From Bacteroidota bacterium (GTDB lineage Bacteria > Bacteroidota > Bacteroidia > UBA8524), in NCBI GenBank assembly GCA_006226545.1, contig SBGR01000087.1, positions 1 to 44,465 on the forward strand: a DNA stretch of 44,465 nucleotides, in the 5' to 3' direction. The notes beneath the pieces are model-generated. The model searched no databases. It had not been told where the DNA came from and was given only the letters and a program-made list of their open reading frames with translations. Below are positions 32,865-41,212 of the stretch, piece after piece. Position 1 is the stretch's first letter, and each line of letters opens with the position of its first letter. The position numbers and the translations under genes are program-made.

Positions 32865-32872
32865 CAAATATA
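32865..32872 (-). promoter_or_regulatory. Putative -7 promoter element TATATTTG for the T9SS gene
   Basis: Exact TAnnTTTG match on the minus strand; a transcript starting a few bases later begins with the 5' arm of the start-codon hairpin. A second, weaker -7-like TTAATTTG lies in the loop, 8 bases from the ATG, and would give mRNA without the 5' arm. Confidence 0.5.
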
Positions 32873-32880
32873 TCCGACGA

Positions 32881-34389
32881 TCAGAAGCGGTATCTGAATC
32901 CGACGTAGGTATTTAATGTTCTGAAGTTCTGCTTCGCACCGAAGCTGTTATTCAGCAAAGAACCGGTTCCTAGACGGTAGCTAGGCTCTACTAAGAACTC
33001 AACCGGAAGGCTTGTCCATGGTTTGATTGCCACACCTGCACCGAAGCCCAAGTCGATATTGGCTCTCACATTGAATGGATTAGCACCTGTTTCCAAATCG
33101 ATCAAACTTTGACCATCTTGTTGGAGTAATTGTCCGCCTTGAGCGAAGCGCAGGTTAACATACATTCCGGCACTGGCGTAAACGTTCAAGAACCTGTTTC
33201 CAAACACAGTATAGTTTGCGAATACCGGAATATCCAAGAAGCTATAGCTGTTTTTGCCTGTCACTTCGGTGTATTCGGTGCGTTGGATGGTGTCTTGTAC
33301 AGTATAGGTTACTTGCTTAGGGCCAGAGATTGGATCTACTACGTATCCTGTTACTTGGCGATTTTGAATTTCAGTTACCTGGTAAGGTTGGTTGAACTTC
33401 ATGCTCTCATTCAGTCTAGTAAAGGCTAAACCTGTGCGAACGCTCAAGTTTTTGTTGATATCGTATCCGGCTCTGAACATGAAGCTAAAGCCACCGTTCA
33501 TCTGGCTCATGTCGTTACGCATGGCTGCATAAGCGTCATTGCCTTGCAATACTCTGTTGGTAAAGCTATAGCTTCCCAAGAAATCGATTGACCAGTTTTT
33601 CGCTCTATAAGGAGGTGTAACTTGTTTCTCGGTATTGTCTGCTACATCATCTGTAGATGTTGCTTCTGGCGCTTTAGTCTCTGCATCTTCGCTTTCAATG
33701 CCTGAAGGCAATTCAGTATTTGATGCGGTAATGTTTTCCAGCGCTTGGTCTCCGTCCGTTCCGGTTACAGGCACTTCAACAGTAGTTGGTGCTGTGGTGG
33801 ATGCGGTCGCAGTGTTTTCCTGGGCAGTAGCATCATTTGTTGCTGCTACAGCTGTTTCGGTATGGGTTGCTTGAATTGGAGCAACCGGTGTTCCTGAACT
33901 CATTGTTGCGGCCGTATTGGAAGCAGCAGGAGTAACAGGAGTTTGGCTTTGTGCCGTTGGATTATTCGCAAACGTTGAGTTGGAAGCTGATGCAGTCTCA
34001 GATTTTGGTGCAGTTTCCATGTAGGCATTAGGATTGGCTGCGCCTGATTTAATTTCTGACGGGTTAACTACATGAACAGATTCTTCACTCTGGCTTGGAA
34101 GAGGGGTGTTTGGAGTTGTAGTAGCGAGTTCGTTGCTGCCTTGTGCATTAACAGGAATGTTCCCGTTATTGCCATCAGACAACAGCATAACTGCTGCTGA
34201 ACTCATCACAGCTAGTCCGGCTAAGACAGAAAGGTACCAGCGGTAATTCTGCTTAAAGTTGTTGGTCAACTTGTAGACCGGCGTACGTTTTTGATCGATT
34301 CTTTCCCATACGTGCATGGGAGGCTCGAGCTGGTAGTGCTCTAGCCCATCTTTGAACAGATCGTCAATTGGGTGCCTACTTTCGTTCAT
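32881..34389 (-). CDS. Putative dual-membrane-spanning anti-sigma protein with C-terminal outer-membrane beta-barrel
   Basis: 502 residues from the ATG at 34389; the longer frame to 34470 lies inside the sigma gene. Residues 1-50 are charged and would stay in the cytoplasm ('DDLFKDGLEHYQLEPPMHVWERID', an anti-sigma-like short motif). One membrane helix at about 51-70 ('WYLSVLAGLAVMSSAAVMLL') is followed by about 190 residues of Thr/Ala/Asn/Pro-rich low complexity with no structure, then from about residue 260 a porin-like outer-membrane beta-barrel (PF13568-like; 'WSIDFLGSYSF', 'MFRAGYDINKNLSVRTGLAFTR') that ends with a terminal Phe (FRYRF). Its start overlaps the upstream ECF sigma gene by 14 bases. 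The layout matches the dual-membrane-spanning anti-sigma factors reported in Bacteroides. The anti-sigma role is inferred. Confidence 0.8.
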   Translation of the reverse strand: MNESRHPIDDLFKDGLEHYQLEPPMHVWERIDQKRTPVYKLTNNFKQNYRWYLSVLAGLAVMSSAAVMLLSDGNNGNIPVNAQGSNELATTTPNTPLPSQSEESVHVVNPSEIKSGAANPNAYMETAPKSETASASNSTFANNPTAQSQTPVTPAASNTAATMSSGTPVAPIQATHTETAVAATNDATAQENTATASTTAPTTVEVPVTGTDGDQALENITASNTELPSGIESEDAETKAPEATSTDDVADNTEKQVTPPYRAKNWSIDFLGSYSFTNRVLQGNDAYAAMRNDMSQMNGGFSFMFRAGYDINKNLSVRTGLAFTRLNESMKFNQPYQVTEIQNRQVTGYVVDPISGPKQVTYTVQDTIQRTEYTEVTGKNSYSFLDIPVFANYTVFGNRFLNVYASAGMYVNLRFAQGGQLLQQDGQSLIDLETGANPFNVRANIDLGFGAGVAIKPWTSLPVEFLVEPSYRLGTGSLLNNSFGAKQNFRTLNTYVGFRYRF

Positions 34390-34921
34390 AAACTTCAACT
34401 TGCGATTCTTGTATTTTCTTTTGTAGCCATTTTCTGGCTTTGGCCAATTGAGATCGGGAAGTGCCTTCATTCACGCCGAGGGAGTCTGCAATTTCAGCAT
34501 GACTAAATCCTTCAATCGCGTACAGGTTAAATACCACCTTATAACCTTCCGGAAGTCCGTGAACCATTTTCATCAGCTCTGAAGAGGAAATTTTTTCCAA
34601 AACATGTGCTTCTGTTGGCTCATCATAATCTTCCGCTATACCGATTACTTCATTTTTGAAGCTGTTTTTTCGGTACATCTTTAAGGCCGTATTTACCATA
34701 ATCCGGCGAACCCATCCTTCAAAAGAACCATTACCCCGAAACTTGGATATATTATCGTAAACCTTAATGAACCCCTCTTGTAAAATGTCTTCCGCCTCCA
34801 GATCAGTACGGCCGTAGCGTTTGCACACTGCCAGCATTTTGCCGGCAAAGGCTTTGTACAAAGCGTATTGACTCGCTTTGTCTTCGCGTATGCAGCCGTT
34901 GATGATCTCTTCTTCGCTCAT
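34376..34921 (-). CDS. ECF-type RNA polymerase sigma factor
   Basis: 181 residues from the ATG at 34921 (a longer frame to 34969 adds a Leu-rich leader of 16 residues unlike the family). Region 2 covers about 19-88 ('LEAEDILQEGFIKVYDNISKFRGNGSFEGWVRRIMVNTA') and region 4 about 116-170 ('LPEGYKVVFNLYAIEGFSHAEIADSLGVNEGTSRSQLAKARKW'), with no sigma 1 or 3 domain, as in all ECF factors. The gene overlaps the dual-membrane protein gene by 14 bases, so the pair is translationally coupled. It probably activates its own and other genes in answer to a signal passed by that protein. Confidence 0.92.
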   Translation of the reverse strand: MSEEEIINGCIREDKASQYALYKAFAGKMLAVCKRYGRTDLEAEDILQEGFIKVYDNISKFRGNGSFEGWVRRIMVNTALKMYRKNSFKNEVIGIAEDYDEPTEAHVLEKISSSELMKMVHGLPEGYKVVFNLYAIEGFSHAEIADSLGVNEGTSRSQLAKARKWLQKKIQESQVEVYERK

Positions 34922-35288
34922 TATACAGAGTAGGACTTTAAGGTTTGGTATCCAGTCCGGTAATACCAAGAGAACCGAAATTACGAAAATGTTGCCTGTC
35001 GCTTGTAGAAAAGTTTCGAATTAAGCGCAGAGCTTGGGGCGCAGGGCGTGGAGCGTGAGGTAGAGATGAGGAGATGAAGAGATGAAGGGATTTGGGTTGA
35101 GGTCTCGTTGAGGCACAAAATCTTATGCCCTAACAACGGGGCTGGGGATTTTCAAACGAAATACTGTGGACTTGGCCTTTGACGTTAGTCTACCGGAGTG
35201 TGCTTCATTCAAATTACGCGGGGAAACTTGGAACTTGGAATTTCTCCTTTGTATCTTCCTCGCTCAATAATGACTCCTTCAAGCCAAG
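34922..35288. other. Intergenic region with Bacteroidota-type repeat fragments
   Basis: No gene was seen in these 367 bases between the divergent sigma and VWA genes. It holds a polypurine stretch (about 35030-35095, with GAGATGAAGAGATGAAG), a GGCACAAAATCTTATGCCC element (about 35112) related to the GGGGCACAAGATTTT repeats at 38803-38860, and an AACTTGGAACTTGGAATTT piece (about 35225-35243) shared with 11860-11889. The VWA promoter may be TATCTTCC near 35252. Confidence 0.5.
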
Positions 35289-37397
35289 ATGGGATTTAGC
35301 GATTTGACTTTAGAATATTCGGGGTGGTGGGTGCTACTGGGTTTAGTACTTTCAGCTGGCCTTGCTGCTTTGCTGTACACACGTAATTATTTTGGAGAAG
35401 ACGACTCAAAGGGACTGCGAATTACGCTGGCGGCTTTACGCGGCGTGTTTATATTCGTTTTGTTTCTTTTACTCTTAGGGCCTCTGCTCAAAACGTCGAC
35501 ACGGGAGTTGGAAAAAGCTACGGTTGTAGTTGCCCTAGACAATAGCGAATCCATGCTGATGGCAAGCGACAGCATTTCGCTAAACAAACAAATTGAAAAC
35601 ATTCGTAGCCAGATAAAAGAAGGTCAAAACCAAGATGTGGATTTGCACTTTTACCGGTTTGGCGATGTAGTGAAAGAAGAAGAATTAACCGGATTCTCAG
35701 ATAAAGTCAGTAACCTAAGCCGATTATTGGAGGAACTCGACAATCGCTATGAAAACAGACACCTGGCGGCTGTGGTGGTGGTGAGCGATGGCTTATTTAA
35801 CCAAGGAGCCAATCCGGAATATTATTCAAGAAAATCCAAGGCCCCTCTGTTTGCCATTGGCTTGGGAGACACTTTAGACCGCCGGGACCTTAAAATCAGC
35901 GCGGCTCGTCACAATGACATTGCCTACCTCGGTAATACCTTTCCCATTCAAGTTGATTTGGAAGCCGTTGACTTAGACGGATCTGCCAGCAGATTGAAGG
36001 TGATGCAAGGCGAGCTTGAACTCTATTCTGAGGCTATTCAAGTAGCTGGCAAACACTGGCAACAGAAGAAGGAAATCAGAATTGAAGCGAAGGCGGTAGG
36101 TACTCAACAATACAAAGTGATAGTTGAAAAGGTAGATGGAGAATACACTGCCGTCAACAACCAACGTGATATTTTTATTGATGTTTTAGATGCCCGCACC
36201 AAGGTAGTCATCATCGGTGCAGGCCCGCATCCGGATATTGGCGCTTTCCGCAGAGCCATTGAAAGCAATGAACAGTACCAAGTAGAAACGCATTTCTTGG
36301 ACTTGGAACCGGATTTTCGTTTCAAAGCAGATGCTGATTTGGTGATACTGCACAATGTGCCGAGTCTTCGTCAAACCGGCGATTTGATCTGGGAAGCCGC
36401 TGCGGAAAAACAGATACCGGTGTTGTTTGTCACCGGACAAGAAACCTATCTCCGGCAGCTGGGGCGTTTTGTGCCCGACTTACAGGTGATTGGAAAAAGG
36501 GAAGAATACAGTGAGGTATTGCCTTGGCTGAATGAATCGTTCGACCTGTTTCAGTTGAGCGATGAAGCGATGGAAAGCTTAAAAGCGATGCCGCCTTTGT
36601 GGAGCCCTTATGGGGAATACAGCAGGGTGGCAGAATCGAAAGTACTTTTGAAACAAAGAATTGGTTCCGTAGTAAGCGATGCGCCATTATTGGCCTTTAC
36701 AGAGAATCAAGGACAGAAACTAGGCGTTTTGTTTGGTGAAGGCTTTTGGCGTTGGTCGTTATACGACTTTGACCAACATGAAAACCACAATGCCACCAAT
36801 GAACTGTGGAGTAAAATTGTACAGTACCTCGCTTTAAAAACAGATAAACGCCCGTTCCGGGTGAAGCCGAGCAAAAAGAAGTTTGTAGAAAACGAAGTCA
36901 TCAGTTTTGAGGCAGAATATTATAACGCGGCATTCCAGCTCCAGAATGAAGCCGATGTAAAACTGACCATTCGAAATGCAGAAGGTCAAAACTATGCCTT
37001 TCAGATGGGCAGGAACGCCAAAGCCTACCGTTTGGATGCAGGCTATTTTCCTCCGGGCCAATACACGTTTACCGGTCGCATTGATCTGGGCGCAGGCAAA
37101 GTATTGGAAGAAAAAGGGGTGTTTAGCATAAGCCCACTTCAGCTGGAAGCGAATAACCTCAAAGCTGATTTTAAATCACTCGAGCGACTGGCGCTAAAGA
37201 ATGGCGGCAAATTACTGAAACCCGAAGAAGCCGGTTCTTTCTGGAAACAGATGGAGAATGATGTGGCCTTTAAGCCCGTATCTTACCTCATCAACCGATT
37301 TGAAGACCTGATTAACTTAAAGTGGTTATTCTGGACCTTGCTCCTATTCATTTCCACAGAATGGGTTATCCGGAAATTAAAGAGTGGAAGTGTATAG
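35289..37397 (+). CDS. Large VWA-domain membrane protein
   Basis: 702 residues. Two N-terminal membrane helices (about 12-30 and 48-66) are followed by a VWA domain whose MIDAS motif is DNSES (Asp84, Ser86, Ser88) with a later metal-side Asp in 'VVVVSDGLFNQG'. A long beta-rich extracytoplasmic region follows, and one more helix lies near the C-terminus ('LKWLFWTLLLFISTEWVI'). The arrangement resembles BatA/BatB-like and other Bacteroidota VWA proteins of the envelope, but the usual bat operon neighbours (MoxR ATPase, DUF58) are not here. Function unknown. Its 3' end runs directly into a repeat array. Confidence 0.86.
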   Translation: MGFSDLTLEYSGWWVLLGLVLSAGLAALLYTRNYFGEDDSKGLRITLAALRGVFIFVLFLLLLGPLLKTSTRELEKATVVVALDNSESMLMASDSISLNKQIENIRSQIKEGQNQDVDLHFYRFGDVVKEEELTGFSDKVSNLSRLLEELDNRYENRHLAAVVVVSDGLFNQGANPEYYSRKSKAPLFAIGLGDTLDRRDLKISAARHNDIAYLGNTFPIQVDLEAVDLDGSASRLKVMQGELELYSEAIQVAGKHWQQKKEIRIEAKAVGTQQYKVIVEKVDGEYTAVNNQRDIFIDVLDARTKVVIIGAGPHPDIGAFRRAIESNEQYQVETHFLDLEPDFRFKADADLVILHNVPSLRQTGDLIWEAAAEKQIPVLFVTGQETYLRQLGRFVPDLQVIGKREEYSEVLPWLNESFDLFQLSDEAMESLKAMPPLWSPYGEYSRVAESKVLLKQRIGSVVSDAPLLAFTENQGQKLGVLFGEGFWRWSLYDFDQHENHNATNELWSKIVQYLALKTDKRPFRVKPSKKKFVENEVISFEAEYYNAAFQLQNEADVKLTIRNAEGQNYAFQMGRNAKAYRLDAGYFPPGQYTFTGRIDLGAGKVLEEKGVFSISPLQLEANNLKADFKSLERLALKNGGKLLKPEEAGSFWKQMENDVAFKPVSYLINRFEDLINLKWLFWTLLLFISTEWVIRKLKSGSV

Positions 37398-37690
37398 CTA
37401 GGAGCAGGGGGCTGAGAGCAGGGGGCCGAGAGCAGGGAGCGGAGAGCAGGGAGCGGAGAGATAGGGGCGTTGATTCTCTGTTAGGTTTGCTTCGGAAACG
37501 GCAGAGGGCCGAGAGCAGCGAGCGGAGAGATAGGGGCGTTGATGCTATGCTAATGCGTCTTCGGACGGGTTAACCACAGAGTGCGGGGAGCTATGCTCAG
37601 AGGGCACGGAGGGAGGCATGCTGCGCGACATTGTCTGAATTAGGATTAGAAGGATTTATGGATTTACAGGATTGTTGTGGATTTGGAATG
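37398..37690. repeat. Composite intergenic repeat array A, after the VWA gene
   Basis: Starts 2 bases past the VWA stop. It begins with GAGAGCAGGGGGC-type units, then two copies of the GCGTTGATGCTCTG...GCTTCGG core (37467-37494; variant 37536-37564 with TAATGCGTCTTCGG), the TTAACCACAGAG segment (about 37570), and a CTGCGCGACATTGTCTG / AGGATTAG piece (37620-37680) also found at the end of the window. Same orientation as arrays B and C. Confidence 0.8.
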
Positions 37691-38071
37691 GGCCCCGAAG
37701 GGGTCTAACATTGGTAGCATAAAGGTATTCCCCACACAAATCAGAACCCCGAAGGGGTGAAACAAAGAGTGATTCCGAGACAGCAAAGGCCCCGGAGGAG
37801 TAAAAGATTTTTTTATCCCAATTATGGACAAAATCTTCCATGCCTCTGAGTGGTATAACAACAGAATCTCGAATCCAAAAACAGGAGCATAATTGCATGT
37901 TTTTCTTGATATAATGAATCTTCTGTAACGCTAGTGTGACAGTGGTTTGACACTACTGAAGTTAAGTGTTTTAAAACGGTTTTTCTAGCGATTGGAGTTC
38001 GAATCTTGTTCTCCTTATGAGCCAATTGGCTTGGTAAGGAAACATATAATTTGAACTTAAAATTTAATCCT
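37691..38071. other. Intergenic region with three CCCCGAAGGGG-type hairpin repeats
   Basis: Hairpin elements at 37691-37705 (GGCCCCGAAGGGGTC), 37746-37758 (ACCCCGAAGGGGT) and 37788-37802 (GGCCCCGGAGGAGT, degenerate) are spaced about 40-55 bases apart. A fourth copy lies at 44446-44460. The remaining sequence to the beta-barrel gene holds no gene I can support; a TATAATTTG element at about 38045 may be the promoter of the next gene. Confidence 0.6.
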
Positions 38072-38776
38072 ATGAAACCTGTATTTAGAATTTTCATGTT
38101 GGCAACGGCTTTGAGCTCAGTTGCTTTTGTAAATGGCCAAGAAGAGAAAGAGAATTATCATTCCAGTTCTATTGAGGCACAAAGTATCCTTCCTATTGGT
38201 CAATTCGCATCAAGGTATGTAGGTGGAGGCTATGCCAAGCTTGGCTTTGGTGTGGGGTATACTTCCCGATTTCATTATACCAAGGGGAATGTGGGCTATT
38301 TCTTTGATGCTAGGTTAAACTACCAAAGAAACAGTATAGCAACTGAGGAGGCTATTAATGAGGAATACATTGCAGAATTTCAAATAGAAACTAACGGAGG
38401 GCATTATTCGATGCTGAATTCAAGTTTTGGGTTTGGAGTACAGGTCCCGATTGAGAGATTTAGACTTTCAGCCTCTACCGGATTCGGGATTTGTGGAGGG
38501 CTCGTGCGTGTAAATGAAATCACCGTGAATAACTTTTATGGTAGTTCAGAAAAGTCAGATCCAATGGAAGCGTATTTTGTTGGCACCTCATTTTATAGCC
38601 TACTCGAATTTGGAATTCCCCTTAAGAAGGACAAAAGCTACTTGTCTTTTTATACGGATTTACGAGTTCAGAATATTCGGGACACCGAGACCTTTGCCAA
38701 ACCTGAATCTTCCGTGGGCACAATCTCAAGCTTAGGCTTGGGTATGAAATTCACGTATTGCTTTGGTCAGGATTAA
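38072..38776 (+). CDS. Secreted outer-membrane beta-barrel protein of unknown function
   Basis: 234 residues from the ATG at 38072 (seven codons downstream of the longest frame), chosen because the signal peptide begins there and ends 'AFVNGQ'. The mature region alternates short amphipathic beta-strands and turns ('GGGYAKLGFGVGYTSRF', 'GNVGYFFDARLNYQ', 'FGFGVQVPIERFRLSA'), as in an 8- to 10-strand outer-membrane barrel. It ends in GQD rather than the typical terminal aromatic, so the assignment is tentative. No specific family. Confidence 0.72.
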   Translation: MKPVFRIFMLATALSSVAFVNGQEEKENYHSSSIEAQSILPIGQFASRYVGGGYAKLGFGVGYTSRFHYTKGNVGYFFDARLNYQRNSIATEEAINEEYIAEFQIETNGGHYSMLNSSFGFGVQVPIERFRLSASTGFGICGGLVRVNEITVNNFYGSSEKSDPMEAYFVGTSFYSLLEFGIPLKKDKSYLSFYTDLRVQNIRDTETFAKPESSVGTISSLGLGMKFTYCFGQD

Positions 38777-38802
38777 TGTGAATTAGCTTGGTAACTCGAA
38801 CC

Positions 38803-38860
38803 GGGGTACAAGATTTTAATGGGGCACAAGATTTTAATGGGGTACAAGATTTTGTGCCCC
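38803..38860. repeat. Three 18-base tandem repeats forming a hairpin
   Basis: GGGGTACAAGATTTTAAT (38803-38820), GGGGCACAAGATTTTAAT (38821-38838), and a third copy that turns into GTGCCCC (38839-38860). The second unit GGGGCACAA and the end TTGTGCCCC are perfectly complementary (9 pairs). They lie between the convergent beta-barrel gene and the FemAB-like gene, so may act as a terminator-like structure. Confidence 0.75.
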
Positions 38861-39801
38861 TACTTTGGGGTGGGTTTGGGTGAGGCAAACTTCAATCGTA
38901 TAAAAGGCTTCAGCCAGTTTGGTGAAATCCGTTCAATCAATGGATAATGCGATTCGCTTGCGCCAAAGCCTTTAAAAAAGCGGGCTATTCCCGGAATCTC
39001 GGATCCTTCAAAATCGAGAATGGCATTTTTACCCGATTCACGTTTGATCAGATGGTCGAAAATGCGGTACATGCCTCGGTATTCTAATCCCATTTGATCG
39101 CTTGCCCCGGCTACATAGTAGATGCGTTGTTTGTCGAGCAAAAACAATCCGGCACTGCACAGATGGTTCACCGGCGAATACATGCCAATACTTAAAAGGG
39201 CTCCTTTTTGTGTTGCGGTATTGATAAGGTTTTCGAGAATACGCAATCCTTCTGCACCCATACCGAGCTTTTTTTCCTGGTCTTGCCAACGGAAGAGGTC
39301 GATTATCTCACGGGTGTCAAGATGCTCCATAATCTGGCAACTATTCGCTAGACTCTTTTTAATCTGACGTTTGGTATGTGTATTAAAATGCTTCGCTAAG
39401 TCAGGGTAAGTCTGAATCAGGTCGAGTAAGTGGTTGGTTTTCTTGCGAACCAATAAAGCGTTTGGAACATGACTGTGGCTATTGGCCTGCAATTGAAGAT
39501 AGTGTATGGAAGGAGGTATGGCGTTAAAGAAGTTTTCTTGTGCTTCCAAACTCAAAGGATCTCTGCTGAATATGCCCAGTTGTTGGGTATACCGCGGCTG
39601 CAAGGCATAGGAAAGTCCGTATTTCTTTTTCACAGGCAGCGGCATTACTGCTTGATAATCGTCTAATACAAGCGCATCCCAGTCGCCGGCAACGGTATCC
39701 AAATACCATGAATAGGCGTAAATGAGCGAATTATAGGCTTCGTGGATGCAGTTATCCCATTTCTTTGCATCAATTTCCTCGGCCTTCAGGTAGCGAATCA
39801 T
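38860..39801 (-). CDS. GNAT/FemAB-like acyltransferase-fold protein
   Basis: 313 residues from the ATG at 39801 (a TTG three codons upstream is the alternative). The N-terminal 'IDAKKWDNCI' and 'YAYSWYLDTVAGDWDALV' and the C-terminal 'GNAILDFEGSEIPGIARFFKGFGA' resemble the two-lobed FemAB/GNAT proteins that transfer amino acids or acyl groups in envelope glycan synthesis. The acyl-CoA or aminoacyl-tRNA binding residues cannot be verified by eye. It follows the deacetylase-like gene by 17 bases on the same strand, and a TATCTTTG -7 element lies 6 bases upstream, so it may be transcribed both with and without that gene. Confidence 0.78.
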   Translation of the reverse strand: MIRYLKAEEIDAKKWDNCIHEAYNSLIYAYSWYLDTVAGDWDALVLDDYQAVMPLPVKKKYGLSYALQPRYTQQLGIFSRDPLSLEAQENFFNAIPPSIHYLQLQANSHSHVPNALLVRKKTNHLLDLIQTYPDLAKHFNTHTKRQIKKSLANSCQIMEHLDTREIIDLFRWQDQEKKLGMGAEGLRILENLINTATQKGALLSIGMYSPVNHLCSAGLFLLDKQRIYYVAGASDQMGLEYRGMYRIFDHLIKRESGKNAILDFEGSEIPGIARFFKGFGASESHYPLIERISPNWLKPFIRLKFASPKPTPK

Positions 39802-39807
39802 GAACAA

Positions 39808-39815
39808 CAAAGATA
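39808..39815 (-). promoter_or_regulatory. Putative -7 promoter element TATCTTTG for the FemAB-like gene
   Basis: Exact TAnnTTTG match 6 bases before the ATG at 39801. It lies in the short gap after the deacetylase gene, without a clear -33 box, so could be chance. Confidence 0.4.
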
Positions 39816-39818
39816 GGG

Positions 39819-41150
39819 CTAGGAAGCGGAAGCCGCTTGGTTGCTTAATAGGTTTGCTTCATCCAACATCGCTAGATAAACTTTTCTCCAACCTTTCCAC
39901 TTATCGAAATCGCTTAACGACTCATTGTGAAATACGCTGATAAAATAACCTTGCACCTCTGCTACTTGGCGCATCAGCTTAACGACATAATCTTCGGTTT
40001 TTTGAATATCCCAATCGAGGAAATGGCGAAATGCTACATCCATCACCGCGAAAGGGTAAAGTGTGATGTCTAATGTTTCATTTTTCGCTAGATCAAAGAA
40101 ACGAAAAGGGGTACAAATGCTTGCTCTAAAGCCCGGCATTTCTGAATAGCCCATGGAATGGTCCTCTTTGATGCCTTGTTTGTAAAGCCGTTGGTAGGTT
40201 TCTCGAATATTGAACATCAAGAAATGCTGTCGACTTGTTTCCACTTCCTTCAGTAGGATGTTTTCTAAGCGATGCACCTCAGTTTTTAACTTCTTCTTTT
40301 GCTTATTGGAATTGTAGGAAGGGTGTATGCCGATGCGGTGGTATTGGGCTAAGTTTTGGATGATTTCGATGAATGCTTCGTTATCAGGATCGATGTTTTT
40401 ATCGAATTTACCGTGATCTGCCAAGAGCATAAAGTACATCACTTCGATGTGCTGTTGCTGGTGTTGTTCAATTTGCCAAGCGAAATTATCGTAGGGATCC
40501 GGTTCTTGATTGGATAAAACCTTCATTCGTTTGGCGGCGCTAGCGAATTGCATCCCGAGGAGTTCACGTACGATACCGCCAATATTCCGCCAAGCACCCT
40601 TGTGTTTATAGCAGAATGCCATGTCAACATCAATGGTGGAGATATAGTGAAATTCACCCTCAGGGAAGACGTAGCTGGGGTGTTTTTTTACAAGCAGGCC
40701 TTTTAGTTTCTGAACCCAAAGGTTGACCAAAGGCAAATCAAGAAAGCCTTCTTTGTAAGCTAAACTGGATTTAACCGGATAGCGGCCATGCTGGTCGAGT
40801 TCATCTTCTAGGTATTCTTCGTAACGTGTGATGAGGTAAAATGCGGCAGCGAAAAGATCAAAGGGGACTTCACCGCCTTTATTGGTTTGAAAGAAACAGG
40901 GAAGCTCATCCCATTCTTTCATCTTGATCTTCTGGTTTTTAATGTTTTTTTCGAAGAGCAAATCTTGGGGAACAATACTGAGAGTGCCCTTGCTGTATTG
41001 TTGGCTGTAGTTTATTTTGGGTAAGTCGAGCTTCTCAAATTTCTTCCAGTCGCTCATTACCTTAAAACCGGTACCGAGAATTCCTTGGCAAATCACCTCT
41101 AGGATATAGGAGAGTCGGGGACTCTTTTGTTCACTGTATACGGTGATCAT
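39819..41150 (-). CDS. Polysaccharide deacetylase-like protein (DUF7033-type)
   Basis: 443 residues. The N-terminal half resembles the DUF7033 region of Bacteroidota proteins ('[27 protein letters not shown]'). The second half has the NodB-like fold: the motif '[13 protein letters not shown]' contains the catalytic/metal Asp pair, and 'IGIHPSYNS' holds a His/Pro metal-site block. Such enzymes usually remove acetyl groups from surface or secreted polysaccharides. Cytoplasmic or membrane location cannot be told; no signal peptide is seen. It diverges from gmd by 62 bases between starts and precedes the FemAB-like gene in a likely two-gene operon. Confidence 0.85.
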   Translation of the reverse strand: MITVYSEQKSPRLSYILEVICQGILGTGFKVMSDWKKFEKLDLPKINYSQQYSKGTLSIVPQDLLFEKNIKNQKIKMKEWDELPCFFQTNKGGEVPFDLFAAAFYLITRYEEYLEDELDQHGRYPVKSSLAYKEGFLDLPLVNLWVQKLKGLLVKKHPSYVFPEGEFHYISTIDVDMAFCYKHKGAWRNIGGIVRELLGMQFASAAKRMKVLSNQEPDPYDNFAWQIEQHQQQHIEVMYFMLLADHGKFDKNIDPDNEAFIEIIQNLAQYHRIGIHPSYNSNKQKKKLKTEVHRLENILLKEVETSRQHFLMFNIRETYQRLYKQGIKEDHSMGYSEMPGFRASICTPFRFFDLAKNETLDITLYPFAVMDVAFRHFLDWDIQKTEDYVVKLMRQVAEVQGYFISVFHNESLSDFDKWKGWRKVYLAMLDEANLLSNQAASAS

Positions 41151-41168
41151 GGTCTGCTCGAAAAATCT

Positions 41169-41176
41169 TAGTTTCG
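41169..41176 (+). promoter_or_regulatory. Putative -7 element TAGTTTCG for gmd
   Basis: One base from TAnnTTTG, in the divergent gap between the deacetylase gene and gmd, 36 bases from the preferred ATG (41213) and 15 from an alternative ATG (41192). Confidence 0.35.
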
Positions 41177-41212
41177 CAGAGATTGCTGCAAATGCAAATT
41201 AAGGATTTAAAG

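Noticed and set aside
36104..36355. Antisense open frames within the VWA gene
   Set aside because: Shadow frames; composition and lack of start elements do not support coding.
37985..38025. tRNA-like GTTCGAATC with flanking sequence
   Set aside because: The bases around it cannot form the T-stem, and no acceptor or anticodon arms can be fitted.
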